This document shows, piece after piece, positions 11,073-21,871 of a stretch of 64,000 nucleotides of DNA (the stretch's first letter is position 1; the number at the start of each line of letters is the position of its first letter). Location of the stretch: assembly GCA_022578965.1 (NCBI GenBank), contig MU400530.1, forward strand, positions 1-64,000, given 5' to 3'. The position numbers and the translations under genes were made by a program. The notes below the pieces were generated by a model. It was not told the DNA's origin. It saw only the letters and a program-made list of their open reading frames with translations, and did no database searches. The DNA is from Xylaria sp. FL1777 (lineage: Eukaryota > Ascomycota > Sordariomycetes > Xylariales > Xylariaceae).

Positions 11073-11844
11073 GGCGTTGGCGACTTTCGAAATTCTAGGT
11101 ATGTGTGAAGGTTTTGGCTGAGGTAGCGTGCACACAAGAAAAGGCAGCTTGACATACGAAGGACACTGTCTTTTCTTGACAAGCAAAGGGAGGAACCAAA
11201 AGGAGAGAAAGGTGGAGGAGGAGCAGAAACACTCGTGGTCGTGACAAACGCGAGTGAATACAAGACGACCAGACCCGATTGGTTATTTCCCTGCGCCTCG
11301 CATATACGGATGCCTAACCTACTACTATACAGGTACTTACTTATTGATGTTCTACAGCATTAACGTCGTATCACACTAAGCATTTTATACCCAATTTATG
11401 AACATGTATTTGTTATAAAAACTTTATAGCTAAAGATCTCCAGATCTAAGAGGAGAGCTATCTATATAGGTGTCTTGTTGTATTTGTTTATTCGGTAGGT
11501 TACTAGAATGATTTCTTATGGGTTAAGTACGTCAAACACGGACACTGTTTCACCGTTATTCTATGCGTAAGCACACCTACCTAAACAAATCGGCACATAT
11601 GTACAAGGTAGGTACCTAAGATACATATACGCAGTACGTACAATATGTCGTGTTACGTGACTTGAGTACTCTGACGCGGGGCATCCGTCTGACAGGTCAC
11701 TTCCCTTAATATTCCTGTTTAAAGAGGGTGCCTTCCGTTCGACGGCGTACCGTTACTACACAGTGCTCCCGTATGTAGAATATTCGGAGCTTCACAGGCT
11801 CTGCGTACCTGCCTAAGTACCTAGATAGACAACTATAGCACAGA
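11073..11844. other. Divergent intergenic region
   Basis: This is the shared 5' flank of the RdRP-helicase gene (-) and the P-loop gene (+), about 770 bp. The frame upstream of the chosen RdRP start stays open to about 11186 but contains no ATG. GTAGGTA/CCTACC tracts occur near 11576, 11608 and 11815. I see no other gene. Confidence 0.5.
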
Positions 11845-12474
11845 ATGGCAGCACTCCCCAACATCTACATAATCGGCAGCCAGTGCACCGGCAAGACCAC
11901 TCTAGTTAATGCGATATCCGAGTCCCTCAAGCACCACCCAATTGCCTCAGCAAAACCTCCCGGCGTCATCAAGGAAGTCGCCAGGTCCGTCCTCGAGAGC
12001 CACGGCTTCACAAGAGACGACATCCGAAGCTCACAAGAGCGCGCACTGGAACTCCAAAGACTCATAATAGAAGCCCAGTCCAAAGCCGAGAAATCCCACT
12101 TAGAAACCCGCTCTTGGTTCATCTCGGACCGGTCTGCCGTCGACCCCGTTGTCTACGCACGCAAATACGCGAGCAGAGAGGCGGCCGATGCGCTGTCTTC
12201 CTCGGCACAATGGATAGAAATGAGGGATCGCATGGCGAGGTCTCTCGTCATCATCTGCCAGCCTGGCGTCGACTGGTTGGCAGACGACGGGGTTCGGCTG
12301 ATACCCCTTGATAGCGAGGAATGGGAACAGCTGGACACGGAATTCTGCCTGACTCTCGCCGACGCTGGCTTACAACACCATACATTACCATCTCAAATGA
12401 GGAATACGGACGAGAGAGTTCAATTTGTGCTGACGAGATGGGAAGAGATGGTAACGCAACATTCGAGGTTGTGA
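11845..12474 (+). CDS. P-loop ATPase/kinase-like protein (AAA_28/NadR-like)
   Basis: Single-exon gene for 209 residues, starting MAALPNIYIIG. The Walker A motif GSQCTGKTT (about residues 11-19) follows the first beta strand directly. A second-strand acidic motif appears as SWFISDRSAVDP around residue 90, and RARSLVIICQP-like sequence (MARSLVIICQP) follows. This layout matches the AAA_28 / NadR-type P-loop domain found in small fungal proteins, whose substrates are mostly undefined; nucleotide or metabolite kinase activity is plausible but not shown. The protein ends shortly after LTRWEEM. Its neighbours are the RdRP-helicase (divergent) and a membrane protein (convergent), which do not suggest a pathway. 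Gene reality is well supported by the intact domain; the function is inferred. Confidence 0.85.
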   Translation: MAALPNIYIIGSQCTGKTTLVNAISESLKHHPIASAKPPGVIKEVARSVLESHGFTRDDIRSSQERALELQRLIIEAQSKAEKSHLETRSWFISDRSAVDPVVYARKYASREAADALSSSAQWIEMRDRMARSLVIICQPGVDWLADDGVRLIPLDSEEWEQLDTEFCLTLADAGLQHHTLPSQMRNTDERVQFVLTRWEEMVTQHSRL

Positions 12475-12957
12475 GTATGAGTACCGGTATCTAGAGGCAT
12501 GCTTTCCACCACTGGCAACTTCACCCCCATAAACTCATACGAGACCAAAACTTGACATATTGCAAAATAATGATAGTGGGTAATTTTCCCACAATACATT
12601 AGATAGTGGATAATCACGATCAAAGTCGACAACTGCTCTTACGTATAGGGGCAGAATAGACTTTCTTGAGACGAGATTTATTGTTGATTTCGTCAGGGAC
12701 GTAAATGGAGGAGAAATTTTGATTTATGTTTAGAAAAAGATATGTGCTATATTGGTATCGTCCTTCTATCGAACATTGCATGACATGGGGGTGGGCCAAC
12801 TCGCTAGCATGCCACGCTTACTAACCAACTCATTCCTATCATCAATCAATTCGACGTGCAATATGACAAAAACACAAAGATCGTGGAACCCGCATATCTC
12901 AAAGAGAAACCACCGTTGCCTACACATTAAACATATAGAAAAGGCATTCATAATATC
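12475..12957. other. Convergent intergenic region
   Basis: This 483-bp stretch lies between two 3' ends and should hold their 3' UTRs. No further feature is seen. Confidence 0.5.
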
Positions 12958-15933
12958 TTAAACCTCGACAGGAACTTCCTCTGGCTCCACACCGGGCTCG
13001 GCGACGGGCTCGGCGACAGACTCGGCGACAGACTCGACAAACGCCTCAGGCGTGGGCTCCGGTACGGAGTCGTTTTCAGCAGCTTCGTTGCTCGGCACAG
13101 CCTCCTCCTCTGGGAGAATGGTAGCATCTTGTGACTCTGGCATGGTATCTTCTAGGTTCGACGAGGTTTCAACCTGCGGGGTCTCAGTAGCTTCAAATTC
13201 GGCAGCCTCGACGGTGGTCTCGGTAGCTTCAAGTTCGGCGGCCTCGACAGTAGTCGCCGTCTCAACAATAGTGGCACTGCCAGCTTCGGTCTGTGTCTCT
13301 GTCTCTACCTCTGTCTGTGTATGGATTTGAGTCTCGGTCACCGTGTGAATGACTCTCACGACCTTCTTCTCTGTGATAGTTTCAATCTCTTCAACAGTCT
13401 CTTGTACGGTCTCGTTGATAGGCGTTGGTGTAGCCTCTTGCGCTGTCGAGGTGTCGCATACGGCGGAGCTGACTTGAATATTTACAGATGGAGAAGAGTC
13501 CACAGGGCTCTCGCAGGGCTCGTAGATCGTCGAAACGCTGGTGGGTGAAGTGGAAGTTTCCTGCGTTGGCTGATATGCAGGCTCTGATGCGGTGCTGATC
13601 ACCGAAGGCTCCTCGATGCTACTAGGTTCTTCATAGCTCTCGTTTGGTGAACTCGACTGGGAGGGTTGGCTGTGCGATTCCTCGTGATATATAAGGCTTG
13701 AGTGAGAAGGTTCGTTACGGGCCGCCTCAGAGCTGGGTGTAGCGAGAATCGGCTCCATAACGGGGTCTTCCATTGGATACTGGTACTCCTGGGCCACGGG
13801 AGGTGTGTTAATAACAGGAAGTCGTTCCATATCTGGCATATTCTTTAATCTATGAACAATAGGTTCGTAAGGTGGCTCGGGAGGCGTGCTTCGTAACGAG
13901 AGCAACAAGACGAACAAACTAAGTGTGACGATGATGACGTTCTTACGGTCTTGCATCAAAACCCTGACACTCTGCCAGAGAAGCTCAGGCAAAGATGCTG
14001 ATTGATATCCGCCGCGGTGGTTGTCTCTCTGCTCATTTGCCCGCTCCTCCTCCGGGGCTCGTGGTGGTGGCGGCGGATGGGCGGATGAATCAGGATGTGG
14101 TGAAGGCTCACGGTCGTGAGATTCAGGGGGCGGTGGGTTTTCCCCGTAAATCTCACGAAGTCTCTCCTCGTCTCGATGGCGTCGGCGGGAAGACCTTGAT
14201 TCACGAATAGGTTCGTGAACCTCTTCGGGTACTGCTTCGGGTACCACTTCTGGCTCTGGTGATGGGGAGGATCGCTGTTGAGCTTGTGCTTCTTGCTGCT
14301 GCTGCAGTTCCTCCTTTCGACGCTGTTCTTCATATTGCAATGCAACTTCTTTAGCGATCTCGGCCTCCTCCTGTTGTGCGATCTCGCGCTCCTGCTGCGT
14401 AGCGGCAAGGCGCACGATTTCATCTTGGACCGTAGGCTCGACTATCGGCTCAAGTTCCACATCCACACGCTCCATCTCCTTCCAACAGGCTTCCCAAGCA
14501 CCGGCGCGCATGAGGCCGTTGCTAGCATATACCTTGACACGAAATATTTTGTCTCCACCAAGAGAGTCATATCGGATTTCACTTTTACATGTAGCACACC
14601 AGTGACGCTTGGAAGACGACTGTGACTGGCGCTTACCATAATCGTCTTCGCTCTCCTCCTCCTCCTCTGTGAGCGTGGTTTCATTTGAGGGACCTAGGTA
14701 GTGACCGCATTCTAGGATTCTTGCACGCCAACGAACAGGAAGATCCAAGGCTTCTAATAGACGCTCCTCGAGAACCTCGTAGTCATTCTGAGGGTGGCCT
14801 AACAGAATACCCCGTTCGATAACTGTGTCTCCAACGCGATCTTGCAGTATACGCCATGAATTCCGCAGCGTCTTTGCCTGATCGCTCATCTCATCTGGGT
14901 CTAGGTTGTTAACCAAATCTCCCCACATCCATCGTAGCGGCAGTAGTGTCACATGAAGGAGCACGAGGGGGGCCTCATTGCGGGACTTAAAACGTGGTGG
15001 CGTAGACCTCCTCTTAGGAGAATACTGCGCAGAGGCCGAAGGTGTCCCTAATCGTGAAACAGTCGGAAAGTGCTTCTTGGAGGATCGGGGAGAACCCAGA
15101 ACAGACCCCGTTGGCGACGACATTTGCATAGCCCTCACGTCAGAAGGCGTTCTGAAAGGTGGCCGCGGCGTCCCTCGTGCGGTGGGAATAAATTCTTCCT
15201 TGTCGTATTGTGAGATGTCGGAGATGCGAGGCGAGCGGGTGATGGTTGTCATGTTGTCGATGTCGACTCCTTTGCCGGACTCGGAGCCGGCATCATATGA
15301 GCCCATAGAGCTGCGCGGACTCTTGTCAGTGAAGACGTCCTCATCCGTACCTCCATGTTGCGAGCTGCTCTCATCACCGTCTCCCACTCTCGGAGTGGTA
15401 TCGGAAACATGTGACGCGCCCTCGGGATCCAACTCGGAATGGTCAACATACGAGTGTTCTCCATCATCAGGCTGGAAAGAACGATCTGTCCTCTCACTGA
15501 GTATGGAATGCTCCTCAAGTTCTTCGTCGTGGATAGAGTTGTCATCTCGCGCCGCTCGCTCGGTCGCCCTTCGGGAGGATGCTCTGGAGTCTGGTCTTGT
15601 GTTTTTCATATCTTCTTCATCGTCTGCTTCAACACTCGGCTGCATCCCCTGCCGTTTCTTTTTCTGCTCGCTATCCTTGTTCATCTTCGTCGTAGAGCTG
15701 ACACCAGCATCTGATTTCTGGCCGGAGGACTTGGTGGTTATCGGAGGGTCAACCTCCCCATCATCGGATGAGAGATGACCGTTCGTGTCTTGCGTATATT
15801 GCGTTCGTGGGGGAGCTCGGCTGGTTTTATCAACGTCGCTGGTCGGTGATAGCACTTCTTCGTCCATTGGGGTGCTGAGGCAGGATGGGTCGATGTGAAT
15901 CTCAAAATCGTGATCCTGTTTTGAACGAGGCAT
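12958..15933 (-). CDS. Large acidic single-pass membrane protein, conserved in filamentous fungi
   Basis: Intronless ORF of 991 residues from the ATG at 15933 (MPRSKQDHDFEIHID). The frame is open further upstream but without an ATG. The N-terminal ~340 residues are Ser/Asp/Glu-rich and look disordered. Residues ~345-520 form the only folded-looking part: PLVLLHVTLLPLRWMWG, DRVGDTVIERGILLGHPQ, and a CATC...-type pair near ~450. A coiled coil rich in E, Q and R follows (~540-600). One hydrophobic segment, NVIIVTLSLFVLLLSL, lies at about 665-680. The C-terminal ~310 residues are Glu/Thr/Ser-rich with short tandem repeats. Similar fungal proteins are sometimes named 'pathway-specific nitrogen regulator', a name I recall but cannot verify. 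The layout fits a membrane anchor with long flexible arms. Function unknown. Confidence 0.85.
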   Translation of the reverse strand: MPRSKQDHDFEIHIDPSCLSTPMDEEVLSPTSDVDKTSRAPPRTQYTQDTNGHLSSDDGEVDPPITTKSSGQKSDAGVSSTTKMNKDSEQKKKRQGMQPSVEADDEEDMKNTRPDSRASSRRATERAARDDNSIHDEELEEHSILSERTDRSFQPDDGEHSYVDHSELDPEGASHVSDTTPRVGDGDESSSQHGGTDEDVFTDKSPRSSMGSYDAGSESGKGVDIDNMTTITRSPRISDISQYDKEEFIPTARGTPRPPFRTPSDVRAMQMSSPTGSVLGSPRSSKKHFPTVSRLGTPSASAQYSPKRRSTPPRFKSRNEAPLVLLHVTLLPLRWMWGDLVNNLDPDEMSDQAKTLRNSWRILQDRVGDTVIERGILLGHPQNDYEVLEERLLEALDLPVRWRARILECGHYLGPSNETTLTEEEEESEDDYGKRQSQSSSKRHWCATCKSEIRYDSLGGDKIFRVKVYASNGLMRAGAWEACWKEMERVDVELEPIVEPTVQDEIVRLAATQQEREIAQQEEAEIAKEVALQYEEQRRKEELQQQQEAQAQQRSSPSPEPEVVPEAVPEEVHEPIRESRSSRRRHRDEERLREIYGENPPPPESHDREPSPHPDSSAHPPPPPRAPEEERANEQRDNHRGGYQSASLPELLWQSVRVLMQDRKNVIIVTLSLFVLLLSLRSTPPEPPYEPIVHRLKNMPDMERLPVINTPPVAQEYQYPMEDPVMEPILATPSSEAARNEPSHSSLIYHEESHSQPSQSSSPNESYEEPSSIEEPSVISTASEPAYQPTQETSTSPTSVSTIYEPCESPVDSSPSVNIQVSSAVCDTSTAQEATPTPINETVQETVEEIETITEKKVVRVIHTVTETQIHTQTEVETETQTEAGSATIVETATTVEAAELEATETTVEAAEFEATETPQVETSSNLEDTMPESQDATILPEEEAVPSNEAAENDSVPEPTPEAFVESVAESVAEPVAEPGVEPEEVPVEV
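12994..13036. repeat. 12-bp coding tandem repeat (Ser/Pro-Val-Ala-Glu units)
   Basis: About three and a half imperfect copies of a 12-bp unit (GCTCGGCGACGG / ACTCGGCGACAG) encode a run of VAES/VAEP tetrapeptides at the C-terminus of the acidic membrane protein. The unit length keeps the reading frame, so copy number could vary between strains without breaking the gene. Confidence 0.8.
13181..13252. repeat. 36-bp coding tandem duplication
   Basis: Two adjacent 36-bp copies (13181-13216 and 13217-13252) differ at a few bases and encode two 12-residue units, each containing VEAAE(L/F)EATET. They lie in the Glu/Thr-rich tail of the membrane protein. The frame is kept. Confidence 0.8.
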
Positions 15934-16788
15934 TGAAAGGAAAAAAAGAAAGCAATGCACCCTTGACCTTGTCAATATTACTTGTAGCACGACAGGCCTT
16001 CTGGCTGAAACCCAGGGCAAAGGGATACCGTGCGCCTATACGCAGCAATCCAATACAAGCCCACCGAGACAGACTGGGGAACTTTGAAGGGGTTTGTTGT
16101 GATGCTATTGCTGCGTTGTCAGTTCAATGTTGCATCTGCACTTCTGGTTGGCCAGAGGCGATTGGTTTATCTGGTTGGGCGCTTGTTGGTGGCCCCGTCA
16201 CAGTCAATTGTTGATGCTCGTTGCCCCGTCAACATGTGGCGCTAGCACCCACAATTCCATTAATTCGCCAATCCCACGACTGTACGTGTGTAGTAGGTAC
16301 CACTCCCACTTCTTCGGTTGTATTATACCTGTGGGTAGGTAGACTAATTAGTATAATCCCCGGAGTTTGATTCAGCTTAATTCAGCGGTGTGTTCATGAC
16401 GTTCAAATTTCGATAGGGACTCAATGACATTATAGAGTCTGTTTAAGAGCAGATGTTTTACCTGATCTGCTGGCTGACGTCATATCTTCATTCAACCCCC
16501 AATTCTAGATGATTTTGTCCTAATTCCTACGCATAGCAGTGGCCTTGGAACTAGGTACCTATAAAAACATATCCAGGGTTACATTACACTGCCTATAGTA
16601 AGCATCGCTTGTGCTGCACTACGGCTACATGCTGTACTGTCCTTCGGCCACCAATGTAGGAGGTGTGTAGGTAATAGGTTAATCAACCAATCACAGATTT
16701 TATTTGTGACCCCACCAGGCTTAGTTTTCCCGTTCATTACAGCAAAAGATTGCGATATGACTCCGATGCTCGCAGCATCCAAGTCACA
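15934..16788. other. Divergent promoter region
   Basis: This stretch of about 855 bp lies between the acidic membrane protein gene (-) and the FAD oxidoreductase gene (+). It holds both promoters. GTAGGTA-like tracts are present near 16293, 16333 and 16665. No gene is supported. Confidence 0.5.
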
Positions 16789-18129
16789 ATGCCACCATCT
16801 TTACGGATTTTCAAGATACGCTTAGCTTATACTGCTCGCGGCCTGTCTGCAAACTCCCACACATTGCGCCATGGGAAGAATAGCCAATATCGATTTTACT
16901 CGGCTGTCTTACAGCCATCCGCCAGCGCGGTGGTAGTTGGTGCCGGACCTGGCGGCATCACGGTTCTTGGCAACCTGCTCGAGCGCGGCACCGAACTTCA
17001 AACCGATAAGCGAAAGTTGGTCTGGGTTGACCCTCACTTCCAGGGTGGCCGTGTGAATTCTCGTTACCGGGAAGTGCCCAGCAATACCAAAGTGGGCCTG
17101 TTTGTGCAGTTTGCCCACGATGTCTCTCCTTTCAGGACCATCGTCGAGGCGAGCCCCAAGCCGAACGCCTTGACGGCATTGCAGGAGCTACCCCAGGACC
17201 AAGGGTGCCATCTAAGCTATGCCGGTGATATGTGCTTGATGCTGACACAGGGGTTGGTCGTGCATCCCCAAGTTCAATCACATCAAGGCAGCGTGACGAG
17301 TGCCACTCTAGATGAGCGATCAAATTTGTGGACAGTTAACTTTGATGACGGCACACATGTTACAACGTCAAAGATAGTTCTCTGTACAGGTTCTTCCCCA
17401 GTTTCGAAGGCATTACCCGCCATTGAGAGGATACATCAACAGAGCCTATCGTCAGTGGACTTGGATGTGGCGCTCACCCCATCGATACTGGCAAAAACTT
17501 TCGACCCTACTACCAGTACCACTGTCGCTGTCGTTGGTGCCTCTCACTCGGCGATATTGGTACTTATGAACCTCGTCAATCTTGCCAATTCATCACATCC
17601 TCATCTTCGTATTAAGTGGTTTACACGGAATAAGCTGCGCTATGCTGAGTATATGGATGGTTGGATATTACGTGACAATACCGGTCTAAAGGGCCAAGCA
17701 GCAGAGTGGGCACATCAAAACCTGGATGATCAAACCTTTCCAAACAGCCCCGTCAGCAAGGTTATCACGAAAGTCTGGACAGCTGGTAGAGAAGAAGAAG
17801 CCTACAAAACAGAGTTTCCCGAATGCACGCATATTGTCCAGGCCGTGGGCTACGACCGAAATCCACTACCACGTTTTGAAGTCACTGGGAGAGATGGGGA
17901 CTCCAACAAGCCTCTGCAAGTGGAATACGACAATTTGAATGGGCGTTTCTACAAGCAAGGTGACTCAAAGGCAGATCATGAAAGGAAATATGTACCTGGG
18001 TTATTTGGTGCCGGCATAGCCTTCCCAGAACGTGTGACCGATCCCTACGGGAATGTTGAGCATGCTGTTGGCTTCTGGAAGTTTATGAAATTCGTGAAAA
18101 GAGTCGTTCCTGACTGGATCAGGTCCTAA
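16789..18129 (+). CDS. FAD/NAD(P)-binding oxidoreductase
   Basis: Single-exon gene for 446 residues from the ATG at 16789 (MPPSLRIFKIRLAY). The first ~48 residues are rich in Arg, Ser and Tyr without acidic residues, compatible with a mitochondrial presequence. The FAD-binding Rossmann motif GAGPGG is at residues 51-56 (SAVVVGAGPGGITVLGNLL). A second dinucleotide-binding motif follows as TVAVVGASHSAILVL near residue 250. A C-terminal FAD contact is visible as YVPGLFGAGIAFPE near 400. This is the two-dinucleotide-binding-domain layout of pyridine-nucleotide oxidoreductases and flavin monooxygenase relatives; no redox-active CxxC is apparent, so it is not a thioredoxin reductase. The substrate is unknown. 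It is convergent with the glycosidase gene, 235 bp away. Confidence 0.88.
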   Translation: MPPSLRIFKIRLAYTARGLSANSHTLRHGKNSQYRFYSAVLQPSASAVVVGAGPGGITVLGNLLERGTELQTDKRKLVWVDPHFQGGRVNSRYREVPSNTKVGLFVQFAHDVSPFRTIVEASPKPNALTALQELPQDQGCHLSYAGDMCLMLTQGLVVHPQVQSHQGSVTSATLDERSNLWTVNFDDGTHVTTSKIVLCTGSSPVSKALPAIERIHQQSLSSVDLDVALTPSILAKTFDPTTSTTVAVVGASHSAILVLMNLVNLANSSHPHLRIKWFTRNKLRYAEYMDGWILRDNTGLKGQAAEWAHQNLDDQTFPNSPVSKVITKVWTAGREEEAYKTEFPECTHIVQAVGYDRNPLPRFEVTGRDGDSNKPLQVEYDNLNGRFYKQGDSKADHERKYVPGLFGAGIAFPERVTDPYGNVEHAVGFWKFMKFVKRVVPDWIRS

Positions 18130-18364
18130 CTGTAGAAGCCTAGTTTCGTCAGGGCGATGTGTTATCGAGTAAGCACCGTTTCGTCTCCCTTCAAATCTGT
18201 ACAATTTAGGAACTCCGCGATTTTTGACTGGAGGACACACAGGATATACTTCTCTATTGATATCTGCATTGGCGCCCATTTTGGTTTTAGATCTAGAGAG
18301 AAGGGACTCGGATATTTAGACTACACTGTATACATATCACACTTTCTGCAAGATCAGCATCGAA

Positions 18365-21111
18365 TTACAGAGCCTTATACAAGCCCTCGTGCTTTACGAT
18401 CCAAGTCCCGTCTTGTGGAAAACCTGGTGCGTCTCCTTCTGAGCCCTGCCAACCAGCAGCCATGTACGCCACTATGCAACTCATCAGCTCTCACTAGCTA
18501 CCTATTAAGGCCTAAAAAAGGGGATACGTACCAGCGTAAAGAAACCCAGCATTTCCTGGCATGAAGGGCGGAGGCGTACCGCCTACATCCATCAGTAAAG
18601 GAGTCTATCTCCAGTATAGATCATTCAAAGGGCTTACCGTTTCCTCCACGTTGAGCGAACCCGGCATCATCAAATACCCAGTAATCATAGGCGGTGAGAT
18701 ATCCCACGGCACGCTCGGGATTCCCAATCTTTGCTGCGTTGAGAGCCAATACCGGCCGTCCCCAGCCGAAGATCTTGTCGTCCGTCCAGATCTGCGCGAC
18801 CTTATCCGCGGTACGAAGACCAACGGCCGGATCGACAGCTGGCGTGTCGGGCAAGAAGCCCTGCAGCATAATGACGCTGCGCGGGTCGTCTACCAGGTCG
18901 GGATCCTCCCACCATGAACCATTCAGCCCTTCATACACAGCGTAAAGCCCATCGACTTGTGGTGGCGATGCCAACTTCGCCGCCACATCTGTCCATTTCG
19001 TTGGGATAGGTTGTCCAAGACGCTGCTTCCATCTTGCTGCGGTATCGAGGCCATAGCGCCAGTAGGCAATCTAGAGCAGCGCGTGAGTTATTATATCACC
19101 TTTTTTCGTTAGCATAAAGGAGAACCTACCTCATAAGCTAGGTTCAAGGTCTCTGCAGGTGGCGTATTCTCCGTGACGCCGTACGCACTGTGACGAGTCA
19201 GAAATGCAGAACTAGGCAGACATTCAAATCGACACCCACGGTGGCCCGAGGTCATATCGCCCTGATGTCTGATTGAACCAGGCGTAGGATGCCATATAAT
19301 CAGCCGTGGCCGTGAGCGCGCGGTCCCAGCGTTCAAGTGTTTCCTTCGTAGGAGAGATTTGGTATCTCAGCTCGGCAAGATACATGGGGTGAGGCTATGC
19401 ATTTCCTATCTGGTTAGTCGCTCATTTGGTGTGATGTCCAAATTGGCACTATCCTGTTGAACTCACCTGCTGCCACAAGAGAAGACCGTTGATGCCTCCT
19501 GGGGAACTTCGTCCGGTGCTAATTTCCGTCATCTTCGGCCACCTACGTGAGACGTTAGATGTTAGAGCAGCCCGCGTATTAGAATATGGGAGTCAATAAT
19601 CACCTGGCACCCTCCCAGCCCATGGCCTTCGCCCTCGCAGCGGATGAAGGCAAGAAGGTCTCGTAGAGTTCTGGAAACATATTGTCGAAGTGTTCTGTTC
19701 GGCCCCAGGTGCACCAATGGGCATTATGCCAGAGCACCTGCTCCATATGGAATTTTCCTGTAGTCGCCTTAGTGCTATCTCCCTTTAGAGTAGAACAACC
19801 GACGCCTTAGTCTTACCATACCAGCCGTTATTCATCAACCCGCTCTCTTGCGGCGATTGTCCGCTCGCCGCACTGTTTACACGCACGTGGTACAGCGATA
19901 GAATAATCCTGCGCTGTAACTCATCGGCTTTGGCGTTGGGAGACGATGTGACGTCTACGAACCCGCCCCGGCTCCAGTACTGGTTCCAGCCCTCTAAGTT
20001 TCGACGCCGGATCGCGGCCGGCAGCTCCACTCTCTGACTCTCAGGGGCAAAATTCACTGAAAACTCAATAGTTCCATTCGCAGATTTGTGCGCGTTGGAC
20101 AAAGTATAACGGTGCGCAGTAATTGCAGCCGAGTTTGCCGGTTCATTTCTAGATAGTGTAAGCGGTATCTCGTGTGGCCATCGTAGATTCACAAAGTAGC
20201 TGGTCTCTTGTAGTTGGTGGTGTATATGTACTTCGTCAACATCTTCAGATTCAACGATGGCCGTGCTGTGGTTCAGAGGGAAATCGTATACTCCTACGAA
20301 GACCTCGTATTTGTACTTCGTGCTATGGATTGGTGGATAGGGGAAATCTAGCTCAATCTCAAGAACGCCTGAAGTGACGAGCTCAGACTCTACACGAAAC
20401 GCAACCGAATCACTCTCGAAATCTCCTTGCGTACTAACCGTTACGGCTTCGCCTTCGATGTTGAAAGACGATGTTATGACGCCGTCCCAGACATTGAGTT
20501 TCTGCACCGGGTTCGAGATTTGACCCGCCGAGAGCGTCGCACCCTTATATTTTAGACCGACGCGGCCGAGATTTATGCGATTCGGATTGCCTATAAGCCA
20601 TTGGCTTGCTTCTGGTAAATCCGAATCTGGTATGTCATAGGACACATTTCTTCCATGTGTCATCATGGAAACGCCATGATAATCTTTGATGTCTTCTCTA
20701 TTACTCGGTTAGAGTGGAGAGGGGAAGGAGGATAGTCCCGTTTCTTCGCATACCCATCGTCTGGCAAAGAGTCGTTGTGCCAAGCCCAACTAGACAGTGT
20801 GTTGAAGGGAAGAAACGTCTATTTACTATGTGAGCAGCCCAAATTCCTATTTCAGAGTGTAATATGAACTCACTTGCATTCCCGTGTTGTCAACGTTAAA
20901 TGCGAAGTTCCCATTGCCAACTTGGAGAGGCGTAGTGTTATTGCCGATAAGGGTTGTACGGATGATGTTGTATCTTGAAACGACAGCTTGTCTTGTAGTG
21001 TGTTAGTTAATACTAATGCATGACACGAAAATATTAAGCGAACCTGTCAATGGCACACGAAACACTGCCGACGAACAATAAGATCGGCCATAGCAAGGCA
21101 GGATTAGCCAT
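18365..21111 (-). CDS. Secreted six-hairpin glycosidase (GH65/GH95-like fold)
   Basis: Eleven exons: 21111-21044, 20991-20874, 20818-20754, 20697-19817, 19757-19604, 19542-19467, 19394-19240, 19187-19130, 19070-18638, 18582-18532 and 18471-18365. They total 2166 nt, 721 residues. A signal peptide is clear at residues 1-20 (MANPALLWPILLFVGSVSCA). The conserved N-terminal block follows (VVSRYNIIRTTLIGNN, VGNGNFAFN, NTLSSWAWHND), then a beta-sandwich region. The (alpha/alpha)6 barrel part contains QESGLMNNGWYGKFHMEQ, WHNAHWCTWGR, GRSSPGGINGLLLWQQPHP and ENTPPAETLNLAYE. Related fungal proteins are annotated as six-hairpin glycosidases; the specific sugar is not known, and I cannot place the acid/base residues with confidence. 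It is followed upstream in the same orientation by a sugar transporter. Exon phases all agree. Confidence 0.93.
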
Positions 21112-21871
21112 GATGAGGACTAGTATCGACATTACACCCTACCTAGAGCTAGACTGACATGATCTATTCTTAAACAGTTTCATGCAAAGTTCTTCATGAG
21201 CTCCCTTATCCATAGTTGTTTTTGTGAGCGGTCAAGTTCCCTAATTAATTTCCGGGGTAAATGTACACCGAATTTCAGGTTACCCCTCAACGAGCGGCGA
21301 TTATTGTACTTTAGTAGTCTCGTAACGTGCTCCATCTCTTTGAAATTATTCCGTTTAAGCAAAGAACGAGTCATTCGTGGAAGTTCGGAAAGTTATCAGA
21401 GGAGTATTTGTTTATGGCATTTAAAGAGGTGTGATAGGGCAACACAACCAACTGAATTGAGACGCCCAACAGCACTGTTGGTTAGCCCCTGGACAATAGA
21501 ACTTGTGAGCATGGTGAAACGCCACATCAATGATATAACTACTCCCAGCAATTAAAATTTGCCTGATATAAGTCATATATACCGATAGCTAGTTATTTAA
21601 TGATACTAAAATCTTATCATGATGAGATCGGTCGTTCAACGTTTATATAGCTAAGGAAAACATCATATCGACGTACGTTACCAGGCGACAAAACTACAGA
21701 ATCCACTCGCTCAGTAAATGTAGAGCCCCTGTGAAGTTATTAATTAGTTCGAACAAGTATTTGGTGAGTCTTCGGCTAGGTTAGACTCAATGACACCATG
21801 CCATTCCTTGACTTATGAATATCTGTTATCTAGTCGATCAATTATAGCTACGGTATATAACTATTGCCAAT
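21112..21871. other. Promoter of the glycosidase gene
   Basis: This 760-bp region lies between the glycosidase start and the 3' end of the MFS gene. It is AT-rich around 21540-21660. No gene is supported. Confidence 0.5.

Noticed and set aside
11060..11263. Alternative 5' exon for the RdRP gene in another frame
   Set aside because: It lacks an ATG at its start, matches nothing in RdRPs, and no donor links it in phase to the known exons.
14978..15778. 266-codon open frame on the plus strand
   Set aside because: It is antisense to the Ser/Glu-rich coding region of the acidic membrane protein, whose codon bias creates long opposite frames.
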